Assembly: GCA_035041965.1 (NCBI GenBank)
Contig: JAPYMA010001761.1
Location: 1-64,000 of the forward strand
Direction: 5' to 3'
Origin: Anisakis pegreffii
Lineage: Eukaryota > Nematoda > Chromadorea > Rhabditida > Anisakidae
DNA length: 64,000 nt
The notes beneath the pieces were generated by a model. That model ran no database searches, was not told where the DNA came from, and was given only the letters and a program-made list of their open reading frames with translations. The position numbers were made by a program, and so were the translations under genes. Shown one piece after another: positions 48,930 through 62,553 of the stretch; positions within the stretch are counted from its first letter, which is position 1, and every line of letters begins with the position of its first letter.

Positions 48930-51900
48930 CTAAGCTGAACAATCAGGTACTTTGAAAACGGTGATCATAACATCGGTATAACATAGCACTGATTGATCAA
49001 TACGCAGCTGAAGTGTTTAGATGGCGTTCACAGTATCGACTAGACAGACAGCCATTTAACAGCTCTATAAAAGAATATTGGTTCTATGAAATATAGATCT
49101 TTCATGGACACTTTCTAAACTTTTCAGCCAATTCAGGTTGCGTTCAAATCGACCGTCTTAAAAACTTGCCACACGTTTTAATACCTCAAAGATAGCTACT
49201 CTCGAAAACGGACAAATAGCTCTCGGAAAGAGGCACTAAAACACTTCGTTCGTGAAAATCATAGGCATGGAATTCTTTACCTGAAAGAGAATGTACTTAC
49301 ATGAATGCTCGCTCGTTACGAATGCATAAGTGGATCAAGTGAAGCTGCTACCGCTCAGCTGATGGCAATTTAAATAAATGACACCAACAACAAATAGAAA
49401 ATATCAAATCAAAATTTCTTACAGTTGACAGGTGCAGGAAACAATTGAGCTAAAATATGTCATTGCATTTCATTTATCCATCATTTTCTCCTAAATATCA
49501 ACTGTATTGCACGTTCTCGAATGATTATATTCAAACTTTTTGCATCCATCTCAAAGTCATCATGCGCTTTGGTGCACAGCCTAGCACAACAACCTCAAGC
49601 TAGCCCATTCGTTTTTAATTACTGCTCTAATTTTGAACGTGAAAACTATGCAAGAAAGTGATTAGTCTATGACAACATCAATAGATCTATCAATGATAAC
49701 TCATCATCGAACAGCTATTGAAAAAACAGAAACGAAGCTCACTGAAAGGAACTGACATGCATGGAGGAAGCAAACCCTCATTCTTTAGCCTTTGCTCACC
49801 AGCAGCTTTCCATATTTCTACCACTTTCGATGCAGAGAAATTGAAATTGAAAGGTTGAACATTGAATAAAATGAGGTCATACTGCACACATGAGTGATGT
49901 AAGTACTAGTTGGTTTTGAACCTTCAGAGACTTCACATCCAACTGATGAGTTGTTACAGTTTGAAAACCTCACCAACTGGAGATGGAACGTTTGAACAAC
50001 TTTTATTTTTCACCACGCACCCCTTAGAAAACTTTAGGATATCCTCGCGTCCCCTACAACTACAATTGAAATAATGTCCTCATACCCCCTACAACTACAA
50101 TTGAAATAATGTCCTCATACCTCCTACAACCTTGGGGATGCGAGCAAGAAACCGTGCGTGGTTCAGTTGAATGGATGGAATCATAATTACTGATCGAGAG
50201 AAGAGCATATGTTATAAATTGTAAACAAAACGATTTTTCATGACCAACTCAAGACTCAAAACAACATCCTGGCGTTGACTGCTTATCGAGTTTGCTGAGA
50301 TTGAATAACGTAACAAATTTCTGAAAATCGGGGATAATAAGGAAGTGGCAATTGTTGGTGGCAATGACAATAAGCAGAGAGGAAATTTGATGATTTCGGC
50401 GAAAAATGTGCGAGCTTTGTGCCGTTCGAATTAGCGAATGTTCATCAGTTCTCAAGTTTTTTAGCGACGAAGTTTCATTGTTGTGAATCAGTGAGAAGCT
50501 GACATCATTAAAACCTTTTGAAAGCTTATGAAATGAGCAAAATTTTCGACGAATGAATGGAACATAAGAGCAAAATTAACCAGCCTCAGCGCAGTTGCTT
50601 GCTTTTTATTGTGAGCCTTTTGAGCTAAGAAAAAATAATCACCGTACAAGAGCTAATCAACGTTCGTTAACGAAAATGTTACGTGACGTTTCGGAGGTTT
50701 AACGAGTGAGTAATTCCCGAAAAAAAAAACGGTTCCTAAGCCCCTAAAACCTATTGAAGACCACATTTTCCTTTGAATTAAAGCGATATTATCCAAAATT
50801 CATGCACAAATATCGAAGGGACGTTGCTGAAAATGAAGGATTGAGAAGGTATTCCATTAAGTGCTTATAGCAGTTAGATCGTTAGAAAGAATATGATGTG
50901 GAAACGGTGAACTCACCGATTATGCAAGAAATGAATTGTGACAGTTCTTAAGCTCAAAAAACGAATCTGTGAAGAGAGCAAAACTCCACATCATTGAAAT
51001 TTGAAGGGCAAAGCGTTGAATTTATGAACATGCTGAAGTGTTTGAAGTGGGTAGAAAGCTGAGCATATGAATAGCAGACTTGGTGCGAGTAATTCACTGT
51101 TTCGTTATGATTGTTTGCTTGATTCTGATTAATAATTTCGATTGTAATTTCGGTTGTTTTGTGCACCAAAAGTGGAGATTTTAAAAGTAATCATTCTGGG
51201 AACTAAATGAACGCTATTACGCGCTTATTTCGAGCAACAATTCATTGATAGTCAGTTGAACGATTCGAGCTTGACACGGAAATCGATTGAAGAAAACCAC
51301 TTAAGGGAAAAAACCAAAATCATTATACCACCACGTTGAAGGGAATAAAATTTTAGAAACTACTGCGAACGCAATGAAAACAATTTCAAAATCTTCTGAT
51401 TCTTCTTGAAGGTTTAGAATATTTTTGCTACGTTCCATGCATTGAACATAATGACGATCAAAAGAATTTGATTTGACCAGTGTTGTTCACATTTGACTGT
51501 GAGGCACTTAACACTGTGATGGTGTTAAACACAAACTGGAGAAAACTTCTTATTCAATGGTTCCGAGCGAAGCAATTGAAGGATGTTCTACGAGTTCAAG
51601 CTAAACTTTGCTCGTAATCGATTCTGATAGCTGCAAGAATTTGAATGATTGCAATTGCGATCCAGCAGTTCTGTGATTACTTGGAAATAGAATAAGATGC
51701 TCAGAAAATGTTTACTCAGGCATATTTCATTATGAACAGTTGAAAATACAAGGTGGACTGCTGAGAGACGAGAATGCATTCTCGTGGATGAGTCCAGACG
51801 ACTTTTCGTAAGAATTTGATGCTGCCGCCGTATGCACTCCGTTGAGCTGAGTAATAATAATGCAGTCAGTCGTTCATACCAACCAACATCATAATCACAA

Positions 51901-54825
51901 TGGTAATGAAGTGTAGTAGGTAGGAGTTAATTAGTGGATAGTCATGAATAATAGAAGCGTTATGTAATGTTTGACGATTGAATTGCGTGCATTTGAGGGT
52001 AATTCGATCCATCCAAATTTGTGTTTTGTCATTCGAGAAAAACGATTCGGGAATATGCAAACAGAAAATTGAATACAAATAACACTCACTAATGAATATG
52101 TACGCATTATTCCTATATGCACTTCTCAACTAATTGTAAGTGTCTCTTGCTTTAACACACAATTGTTACGTTTCAGTTAGCTCCAATGGAACCATGGAAT
52201 TTTTGTTTATGCGGACAAAAAGCAAAAAGTTTCGTTTCAGGTTACCTAGGCGATGTTACAGTACTCTATGCTTAGGCAATTTTCATTTAGTATGCATTAT
52301 TTGTTTGTGAAGTGTTAAAATATAGCCACGGAGTTCATCATGTATACTTTCTTGTACTCTTTTTATCAGTTGTCTCTCTGCTGAATGTAGAGAGACATTT
52401 CTGGAGGAAAACTGAAAAAAAAACTATAGGAATTTCTTTGAGTCTCTCAAATTCGTTGAAATATAATTCGAATGTCTTATCTTAGTACCGTATTCAGCGG
52501 TTCACTTTTCTATTGAATGGCAACGAGGTAATGTGGCGCTGATTCGATGAACAATGTTCCACTATGAACATAAACATTTCATTGATAACTAGAGGAGATG
52601 AGAAAACATTTTCCTTCATTCAAGTAATCATATATGTATGTAGTTAATTCTTATTTCCTAATTGAATGTCCTCCTAATCCTCTATTCATTTTTTCATTGG
52701 GCAAAAACAGAAGCTTGTAGATACCACAAGAGATCCACTTTTCTCCGTGAATATTCACTAGAAATTCGAACATCATAGAATCGTACGATCGGTTAACTTG
52801 TTGATGTTAGTCTTATTCATCACGGTTCGAGCTCTTAGCAGGAAGGAGTTCTCTCTACTCAGATTGAAGTTTTCGATGAAATAGAGAACAATTGCCTAAT
52901 TGTTCTTATCTAGGCAGATCATTATCGATCTTCTAACAAATTCAATTCGAAATTACCGTTCACATTCCCAAATCTCAACTGTTAATCCGCACTCTCCCAC
53001 TCAAGTCATATCGGATTTATGCATCTAGCAGAGATGTTCATCGTTTAAAATGACAAGTCACTATATTAAATTGTTGTTCCATCTTTCTTAGTCAATGCTT
53101 ATTATGTCGCTTTTCTCAAATCTGAAATGATTGACATCTTTATTGACATTTAGAATACCGTTTTGAACATTCTTCAACATTTCACAGCTGTTCGTCAATA
53201 CACAAAAGAATATCCCTTTCCGTTGTCAGTTATCAATTATTAAATATTGTCAATATTAAATTCAATATGTGAGCAAATTTGCTATTTGACTGCCTTTTTT
53301 GCTAACCGGTTAGAGCTGGTTATTTGTATTGTTCTTATAACTACCTTCTTTCAAAATGCTCACAAATCTATTCTCAGGTTTGATATCCTCGCCATATTCA
53401 CATAGGTATCCTGCAAGAAGATTTTCATGAAATATTTATTCAACTGAGCATTCATAATTGATTATCTCATTCTCGCAGAACCACTCTGATTTCACCATTG
53501 AGTTTTCATCAGTTTCTTGGTTTTTGCAAACAATTTTGATCAATTTCCTCAACCTTGTCATATTAGTACTGCTTGATTATTCCCGCTCACGTTTTAGCTC
53601 TCTTTGCTCATGTGGTAATGGCTAACAGAGTGTTTCCGTTGGTCGCACAGATACATGGAACTCGCATATAGCAAGCAGTACAGTGTCGTCAAAAGAATGA
53701 ATTTTTCCATCTTCTTCTTCGATTGACTTACTTTTCATCGGTACTTTATATCAGATCATTCTTACAATTAGATATTTGCTGAGAAACTGAACATTGGAAC
53801 GAATCAATCACGAATCAATTGTTGTTTGAATGAAATGATCCACTGAGTATCTTACTGAAGACATTATTAAGCTTATATTGAAATGATTGATGCGCCATGA
53901 ATTTCTCGAAAACAGCCGTTCAGAGTCATTGAGTTGAGAGGCAGAATCTTCGCTCAAACAATGCTAATTATGCATGAAGCAGCAATAGCTCACTGGAGCA
54001 TAATTTACCCTCTTAGTGGTAATTCGGTTAATTCAGATGAAATATTCATGCATAGCATTAATTAAGTGCCACGCATGGAAATGAGATGATGTGCGTACTC
54101 GAACAATACGTTCGTTAGCTTTCTTGTGGGCAAATCCATCGGTTTCATCGCCAGTGCTTCATCCATACCAGCCCGCATTGTGTTAGCTGAATGTTTTGCT
54201 TAGAGCAGCACGAGTTCGCTTTCGAATGGCGAATAGATTTTTCTCATTAAAAGTTTTGTGTTTTCTGTTTTCACCCTTTTGTTGAGCATATGACTAATAT
54301 GAAATCTGAGGCGGGGAAATGGTGTTCACTAGGGGAATTAGTTGCTAATCGTAAGGGAATTGGACACCTTTTGAAATTGCCGAGAATAACAACGATAAGA
54401 TGAGAATATCAATCGATTCGAGTTTATGATGATGCCTTTCCGGCTCCTGGTCAACCAGAAAATTACCATTTGAATGAGACCGGTCAAATCCGGAACTATA
54501 GGTTGCTGGAGAGCGTTTTCAGGGCGTTCCAGGGACATTTTGATTGATCTGCGTGACGCAGAACGTATGCTAAGTAGGAAGCACTGAAATTGGACGTTCC
54601 AATCGCTGAATGTCATTTTTGTGTTTTGTATGTGTATATTTATTGTCAGTGGAATTAATGATGAAACGTTTCTGCTTCTGATGATAATGATTGTTTGCCT
54701 CAGCGTTCAAGTAAACATTGAGCAAATGTATGTTCAATCCCGTAGAAGCCTGTAGAATTTCATGCTATCGCTGATTATCAGCTTCGCTTTGATGTAGAGG
54801 ACATCATCTGTTGTTGTTTTCGAGA
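48930..54825. other. Gene-poor stretch
   Basis: No supported gene on either strand. It contains the tandem repeat at 50052-50130 and a small TGTCTCTCT hairpin at 52371-52397. Open frames are short and without splice context. Confidence 0.45.
50052..50130. repeat. Tandem 35-bp repeat
   Basis: The unit CCCTACAACTACAATTGAAA plus TAATGTCCTCATAC occurs at 50052 and 50087, followed by a partial third copy (TCCTACAACC). Confidence 0.85.
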
Positions 54826-55473
54826 ATGAGATATGCCATGAGGAAATCCCCAGCGGACTTCCGTGATCTGCTCAATTCGAAATGCATGGATGATCGCAGA
54901 ATTTTAAATTTGTTTGGGGAGTGGGTAAGCATTCTTTAAAACACTTTTTTGAATACCTAATGTACGAACTTTTAGTTCCAACGGTTACTCGATAATAAAG
55001 ATGAGCCACATCTTACAGTATATAATATTCAACGGCTTTAAGCGCACAAAACTTTGATCTTCTGTCTCAAATTTGCGCTCGAGACCTCTAATCAGTCTAA
55101 ATGACAGTTTGAAAATGAACTGAACTGCCTTGGAGTGGATGCCTAACCTATGAAAAACCTCTCTATGGGCTCACTCATTACTAACTGACAATAAGGCAGA
55201 AGTCATTGCTATCAAATTGAATGAGGCAGTTGATTCACTCCAGAATTATTGCGTATTGCACCACTGCATTTAATTTTTCCACTCCATGACACTGTTGTAC
55301 TAAAGTTCACTTCAAGCAATTTTTCGCATACTCGATCTATCACCTCGAATCGTCAAGTCAGCAACTTCACCACTTCAGCTGAAGGCCAGCGAATCGAAAA
55401 CTGGAGTGCTCTACATTTTTCGCGACCATCCATCGAGCTATTCAAGATGAACTTCACTAAAAACTTCATCTGA
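54826..55473 (+). CDS. Candidate two-exon small gene, 88 aa
   Basis: An ATG exon 54826-54924 (MRYAMRKSPADFRDLLNSKC through NLFGEW) ends at a strong donor (GTAAGC) and is preceded by TTGTTTTCGAG. Exon 55306-55473, after TACTAAAG, joins in phase and runs QVSNFTTSAEGQRIENWSAL to a stop after FTKNFI. The second acceptor is weak, and another acceptor (TCTTACAG at about 55018) also joins but gives an early stop. No family is recognised. Confidence 0.25.
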
Positions 55474-58400
55474 TTAAGAATTAAATCTTTATTGAATGGA
55501 ATAATGAAACCAAGGACAGCTTCATACAGGCATATAGACATCCATTCGAACGTTCACTCAAATTAATTTGGCAATCGGTTGATCTAAAGTGCACTCTGGA
55601 TTGGATTCGTCTATTCATATTGCATTCATTTCTGATGTGGCAGATTCGCAAAAAAAAGATAGAAAAACGAACGCATTCTCAACCAAAATTAATGAAATGC
55701 TCATTTTAGTGCTTCATTTGTACACAAGCTTTTGCCACTCACTGATAAATTAGACGTTGGGATCCGTAGAAAAAAGCTCTTGAAAAAAGCATGCTTCTAA
55801 TGAACTTCTCTTCTATCGGATATGACGTGAGAGAAATAAATGTTCATGTTGGCCCATTAAATTTCTCCTATAAGGGTTATATTTTAGTCGATTGAGATGA
55901 GGTACTGAACCCTGCAATAGAAAGGTTAAAAAAGTCCAATTATCAGTCGGCATTGAAATTTGCTATAAATTTGCTGCAATCATTATATTTTCATTGCTAT
56001 CGTTTCATTTTTCCCGATCTTACGATGAAATTGCTCGTTGTATTTCATGCCTGTTTGGTTCCAACTATTTGTCGCAACTGATAAACTGACTCAGATTGCC
56101 TAAACAACTGCTGGTGTAAATCTGATTAGTGCTTGCTTACACCAACAAACACGATTACACATAGCTGCTGCTGCTGCATAAGCTCTAATACATTTATTGC
56201 TTGCTTCAAACTCGATAACATCAATCATAAACACGAAAAATTTTGCTTCCATCCAAACCACTGTCCTATGTGTTAGTCAGTTAATGTGCTCCGGAGATCG
56301 CTAAAATTCAGAGTTCTCGTCACTGATTTTTGTCTGCTCGACCATATTGTCGAGGTCTCCGACTGCGAAACTTCAGCCCCAATTTTCTCCGACTTTCCAT
56401 TCATCCATGCAACAAACTGTTGTTAGCATTTAGTTGTAGTGCATGAGTCTGGAAAGTCGCAACGATCCATTCGTCTATCGTAAGAAGACAATTTTTGCTC
56501 CGGATAAACTCCAACGTGATTGCTTTTTTCCTTCACATCGGATTTGAATGATATTAGTGACGCAGCAGACATTTTCACGTTTTTTCAATCATTCCATTCC
56601 GTAAAAAAGCCAGGTTCATTACGCGTGAATGCCTAAATTCATATAGCGGCAATCTAGTCCTCGGCTGACTTGCTCTGCTCAATGACAACTTCTTTAAAAT
56701 CAACCTAGTTATGCTGTTATTCACAAAACCTTTTTGCTCACCTACCAATTACGCTTTTCAAATTCTTATTGGTGTTTGATGATTGAGAATTACTGCTCGT
56801 CGTGATCGAATTTTGATCTCCCAAGTGCAATATCGATCAACTAGAATGGGGTATTCGTGCAGAATTATTTATTGGCATGATCCTATCGTAGATCCATCTA
56901 AAATCATAAGTACCTAGAATAGTTATTGTGAATTGAATGCTTGGAAACTTCACGAGTTCATCAGCTATTTCATGTCAGGGAATTGTTCTCGTTAGTCTTG
57001 TAAGAGCTGACAAACTTGATTCAGCAACCGAATAACAATAAATCATTGGTGCACTCAATTTAATTGAGCTAAATGCGAAAAAAACTTCATCATTATTTGC
57101 CAGACAAGTCAACATGTGTTTTCAATAGTTTCAATGGGCCAATGATGCTCACAATACGGAACAAAGACTTGCCTACAATTAAAATGCCAATTGCGCTTAT
57201 AAATATTCATGATTGAGGGTTGTTTTCAGGGTTTGTTTTGCACATTTCTCAGTAATTCAATTACTCAAACAATGAAAAATGCGAAAACACACGAGATTTT
57301 TAGCATTCAAGAATGTGTCTCTGAATAGATAATACCACTACGAGTAATCCAATTAATTCTTTGATTATCAATTTTGTTGACATCAAACGCTCAATTTCTC
57401 TACAGAGCATACTACTCATTAGGGATTCATGCAAGCGGTTCCTTCGCTTGCGACGTTTCGCGGTGAACGCAGAATAATCTCACTTAAGCACAGCTGTGCA
57501 GGACACCAGAAATTCATTTTTTTTCGCCTTCTGCCGGTCGATAATTTCATCCAGACTCACAAGCTTGATGAAATGTGGTAGATAGCGAAAGTGTAGAGTT
57601 CCTATTAATAAATTTCCAATTTAAAAAAAAGTGATTTTGGGAAATTTCACGTTATTGCAAACCGTTAAATGTGATTAGAAGCATCAAAGTTCAATCAATT
57701 AGCATGATGTATCATGGAAACATTCGAGAACCCATTTGATACACTTTAGATTAAGAGAAACGTTCCTATTGGTCGCATATGTTGCAGTGCATTGTAAATT
57801 ACATCCATTTAGACTACATAACTAGTGTGTTTCATAACGAGTTTGTACTTCCTTCATCTATTCACTGAATTGTCACCAAATCCTCGGAGATATTGCCATA
57901 TTAATATGTCCATAATCGCACTATAATCGTTTTGCCTAGAAATCATTTATTAAGTTCAGCTCATCGGTAAAATTTCATTTCGATGCTTCAGTTTAGCATC
58001 ACACATGCTTCTTGATACTTTGAACTATGTGAATCAAAAAATTTTATGAAACATTGAGAATCCCACAGAAAAATAGCAGTTATGGTTTCATTTCGAATGG
58101 TCAAATGAATAGAAATTTCGAATGCAGAGAAATTCAAATGGTTGAACATTTTGCTACGTTCAATTTCAATGTGTCATCGATCGAATTGAGAACAACTCTA
58201 TCGACGGACGCTCTAAATAGTTGGGAAATATTGCTTGAAATCGTCGTATTCCTATCGGCAAATTCCCATACTTTTTTCATACAGACAATAAAATCATTTT
58301 TACTGAGCATAGTGCCAGACGTTTGATGTTGCCTGTGGGCGACGGCAGTAGTCTCGAGTACGGAGTGTGCACGCGATGACGTTGAGTGGCCAGACGAGTT

Positions 58401-61400
58401 CGTCTCATGAAGTGATGGTGCTCAATTGATTTTCAAGATGAAAACAGAATGTTCGCAAAAGACGACGACGGCCAATAAATCTGCGCAATCGTTGGTCAGT
58501 GAACGAAAGCGATGATTGAGTTGACAACATCGATTATTCCACTTAATGCCTTCCGGGAGAAATGAGCACTTTTCCAGTTGGATGCAAACTAATTTTACAG
58601 CTACGCTGTTGATTCGTATGCAGTGAAATCGCCTAACATAACAATCCCTTAGCACGAAATGAGATTAATTTAAAAGTTGTTATAGATTTTCACTTTATCA
58701 CCTACAAAGCCATTTTTTTCAATTAGAACGCATCTATTGATCGGTTTTCAAAGAGTACAGTTATGAAACTACAGCAAAATGCTGCTCATCATCAGGAGGA
58801 GGTCGTAGTGTGACTAGTGAAGTTTTTTTGTTGACTTTTAGGAAAGGCAACTGGTTATCTGGAAAGATCCTTGCTTGCTGATGCCCTCCAAGGAACTCTG
58901 CCGCTTCAATGGAAGGCAGTAAGCCATGAAAAGCACAGTGACAAAAACACATTCTTGTTATTTCATGCGTGATTTAGCTTAAAATCATTTGCAATCTAAC
59001 AGTACCAGTCACTTTGCGTCACGCAGTATTATTATGCACCTTACATTGAATTCAATGGAAATGTTTCATATTTAATTTTCGTGATTGACATGATGATGTG
59101 TCGCCGATTGATCAATAATTCAGCTGCAGCAGAGAGAGGCATATCTGTTTTCATTTAGCCAATTACCCGTCAATTAATTAATCACATTTTCAAAATTGCA
59201 TCATTCCCTAGTGAATGCGCCGAACGTTCACTGAAATGTGCTCCCCTATGTCCCGTTTGATGTAATTAATCAATCGTTGACAAATGCGTTTGTTTCATTT
59301 TCTCTTTGCTTTTTTTTCGGCGTTTTCTGTTGGCCAGCAATTAGGTTGGTTCTTCTCTGTCTGCAAATGCAAGAGATAAGTGAAAATGTGCAAGGTAATA
59401 AAATCTGCATGAGCACTAACTAAAAGTCGTAAACGACCATCCATCAAGGATTGATGGGTTTCTGGAATGACATTTATGCAGCCCTATGAAGTGAAATTCA
59501 AATCACCTCCATAGTTTGCCAATGTATTTGAAAACATCCTATTTTATTACTACGAGATGATTATTTCCACGGCAGATAGCTGAACAATTTGTTGGTGGAA
59601 AAGGTCAATCCCTTTCCCAGAAACTCCCTGTTCCAGACGACTGCAAAATCTTAACGTGGTCAAGGATTATGGCTCAGAAAACCTCTTGTCTTCTGAGCCA
59701 AAATAGTTCACCAGAACCGAGTGAGCAAATCAAACATTTTTAGTTGTCTCCTCTGCTTACTCGTTGTCATTCAATTACTAATAATGTCTTTGGTGTTCTC
59801 GTTATCATCTCATTTCATTTAATACATTCAGTTATTCAACTTCTTTTCTTCGAACAAGAGTCGATAGTAAGTTCACCAAAAAAACAAATCGAGGAACATT
59901 CGAAGTCTTTGAGGTCGATAAGGGGCTTCATCTGATTAAGATGACGAGTTGTTCAGTGTTTTTTTTTTTTGAGATGATTAAATGGGAGATTATCTAACTG
60001 CTATATGGATTTATCAACTGCATCCACGATTCGGTCCCTTAGAGTGCAACTCCAGAATTTCAAAGTGATTCTCTTGCTCATCGCACAGCACATTTTTATG
60101 TCTTCACCCACAGATAAGTTCTATTTATATCAATCTAGGCCTCTATGTCACTTCAGCCGTCCTCATCATGCACAAATTAATAGTTACCGCTAATTATTAG
60201 CTGAGCTTTTAGCTAAATTAGCTAAAATAGCAGCTTACCTATACTAGCTAAACTGATTCTTGAGTTCAGTTACGATATGTCGTTGGTGATTATTGAGAAT
60301 GAGAAAAACAGTTTTGCATAAAAACAAGCACTAAACGGTACGTTGGTACGAACGTCTCAGCAAAACGCTAACTGAGATGTAGCCTTCAGCACCTAACAAT
60401 GTGAACATCGGCAATGGTTAATAGTAGTGATTATCTTCTATTTACCTCTGAAATAGTAATTATTTCGAATGTTTAATGAAAACGGTTGCGGTCGAACGAA
60501 ATTATTTACCAGTAGTTCAGAAGAAACTAATTAAAACTAGAAAGTAACCAGGCAGCCGTTTTGCGCTAGTTCCTTGTCCATAGATATGCATAGCTGAGCG
60601 CATCTAAGTGCATCTCCTTCGAGCTTTCGGTTCTTTATGATGTTTACAGAATCAACCGAAGTTCGCTTATAATGAACAATTTCCCTTCTTTACACTCATT
60701 CACTTCTAAATCTAAATCAACAATTCAGTCGACCTTAATGCTATGTTGAAAGTATTTTGGGTCCGATTATGGATTTGCTCATTTCTATCGCTTAGCGCCC
60801 AATGATCAGGTTGCATTCTGATGAAAAAATCTACAAAATCATCGGAAATCATGAATAATCGTTCAGTGAGGTCATACATTCACCTCAGTTTTTTCCAGTG
60901 ATCAGCTCTCTTTGATTGAATTTACTCTCTCATTTCATACATTTAATGTTTCATTCTAACACATCTGAACAAATTCATGACTGACTTCAACTTCATCTGG
61001 TTGGTATCAGTTGGAAGAGTGAGCGATCAATTCGCATCGAATTGCTCTTCCGTTTGAAATGCACATGCAATTATCCATGTCAGGCGGACTTATTCCAATG
61101 TATAAACGCCTATCGTTCTGTGCAACATTTCATTGTGTTATATAATTTTATTGTTTTAGTGTGTGTAACTGTTTCCAGTGGCAATCGCTATAACAACCAC
61201 ATCAGCAATTGGCCGTAATTACGGTAATCCAAATGTGCGATTCACAAAGAAATCCATCCCATTCTATTTGCAGCATTCATACGAGCGCTTGAACGTTCTC
61301 AATTCCCATTTTGATTCATTCAATTTCATTCGAAAGTAGAGCGATGCAATGCAGTGGATTCCAGTGCATCGCACATTTTTACGAAGCTTACGCGCGATTA

Positions 61401-62418
61401 TGATGGATTGTTTGCATGCTCAATTTTTACTATTCTATGCTTCACTGCAATTTTTCATCCGATGTGTTCAAGTGAGGCAACTCAAGTCTGAATGAGGCAA
61501 TTCAAGTTTTGCCAAGTCTGAAACTTCCTTCCACGATGACACAAACGATTTTCCGAGCCATTGATGTGACCGTTTGGTGAGTGATTTTAATGTGTTGAAA
61601 TATTGATCGCATTTCGAACTGCTTCATTAAGACAACACCGATTCATCGAGGAAGGAATCGTAACGGACAGTTGTGTTGTGAAATTAACGAAGAGAATTAT
61701 GACTGTATCAATTCAGATATTCCACCTTCAAAGCATTCATCAGCTATCTCAAACTACTCGAAGATCCCCTCCTCGGGTTGTTTGCGCAGTGATTGAAATT
61801 AATGCTGTAGGGTAATGTCCTTGTTTGGCGTCTAATGAACTTCCGTTGTGGTAGAGCATACAGCTGATCAGGATAATGTGAGAATGTTCAAAGTTTTGAT
61901 CACCTAGAGAACAACGAACTGAACGAAGAAAAATTGCTGGCAGTTGTTATCTCTTAGACCTTTTGTCATGGGTGGAATGCCGAAAATAAAGTTGTCACGG
62001 AATACTGAAATTTGCTGAGATCCTTGTCTTCGTTTCACATCAGTGCATTGTTAGTCGCACATTATTCGAGTGGAACCAAGCAATAAACACTCATTGAGAC
62101 AATGAACTAAGGCTTGAAGAGGAACTAACCACGTTATAGTTAACGTAAACAGAAATATTGTGGTCAATCCGAACACAACGCGAAATAATGCTAGGTTATT
62201 GCTTCGGGTTTTTAGCTTTCATCAGTGCATACAAATCCTGCTTTGTCACTATAGATAGGTGTTGTCAACCTTATAAAATGAGCATTTTCATGCTGTTCTG
62301 CGAACATTTTCAAGATATTCATTTGAAAATGGCCAAATTTCACATCGCTCAGACAGTGGCGTGCGAATACTCTGTTGTTGTCGAATTTCAGATTCATCTG
62401 AAGAGTTGTTGAATGCGT
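55474..62418. other. Gene-poor stretch
   Basis: No supported gene. A frame at 58069-58326 after CCCACAG (NFECREIQMVEHFATFNFNV) and an ATG exon at 61536-61576 with a GTGAGT donor (MTQTIFRAIDVTV) are exon-like but isolated; the frame after the latter, 61631-61815, does not join it without a stop. TGGCTCAGAA/TTCTGAGCCA forms a 10-bp hairpin near 59668-59700. TAGCTAA repeats cluster at about 60190-60250. Confidence 0.4.
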
Positions 62419-62553
62419 TATTCTGTTCCCTTCCGCCTTTCAATTGTTCAGTTCCGTTTCGTTTATAGCCTCCTTCGCTTCCGGAACTGCTTCTTCTACT
62501 GCTTCGAACTGAATAGGAATGAAACAGTTTGACTGGAATAGAAACATCATTAA
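62419..62553. mobile_element. Fragment related to the hAT-like MITE
   Basis: The right part reads GGAATGAAACAGTTTGACTGG followed by AATAGAAACATCATTA, matching the right terminus of the copy at 36405 with a few changes. The left part has TTCAATTGTTCAGTTCCG. No clear left terminus or target duplication is visible, so it is a decayed or truncated copy. Confidence 0.6.
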
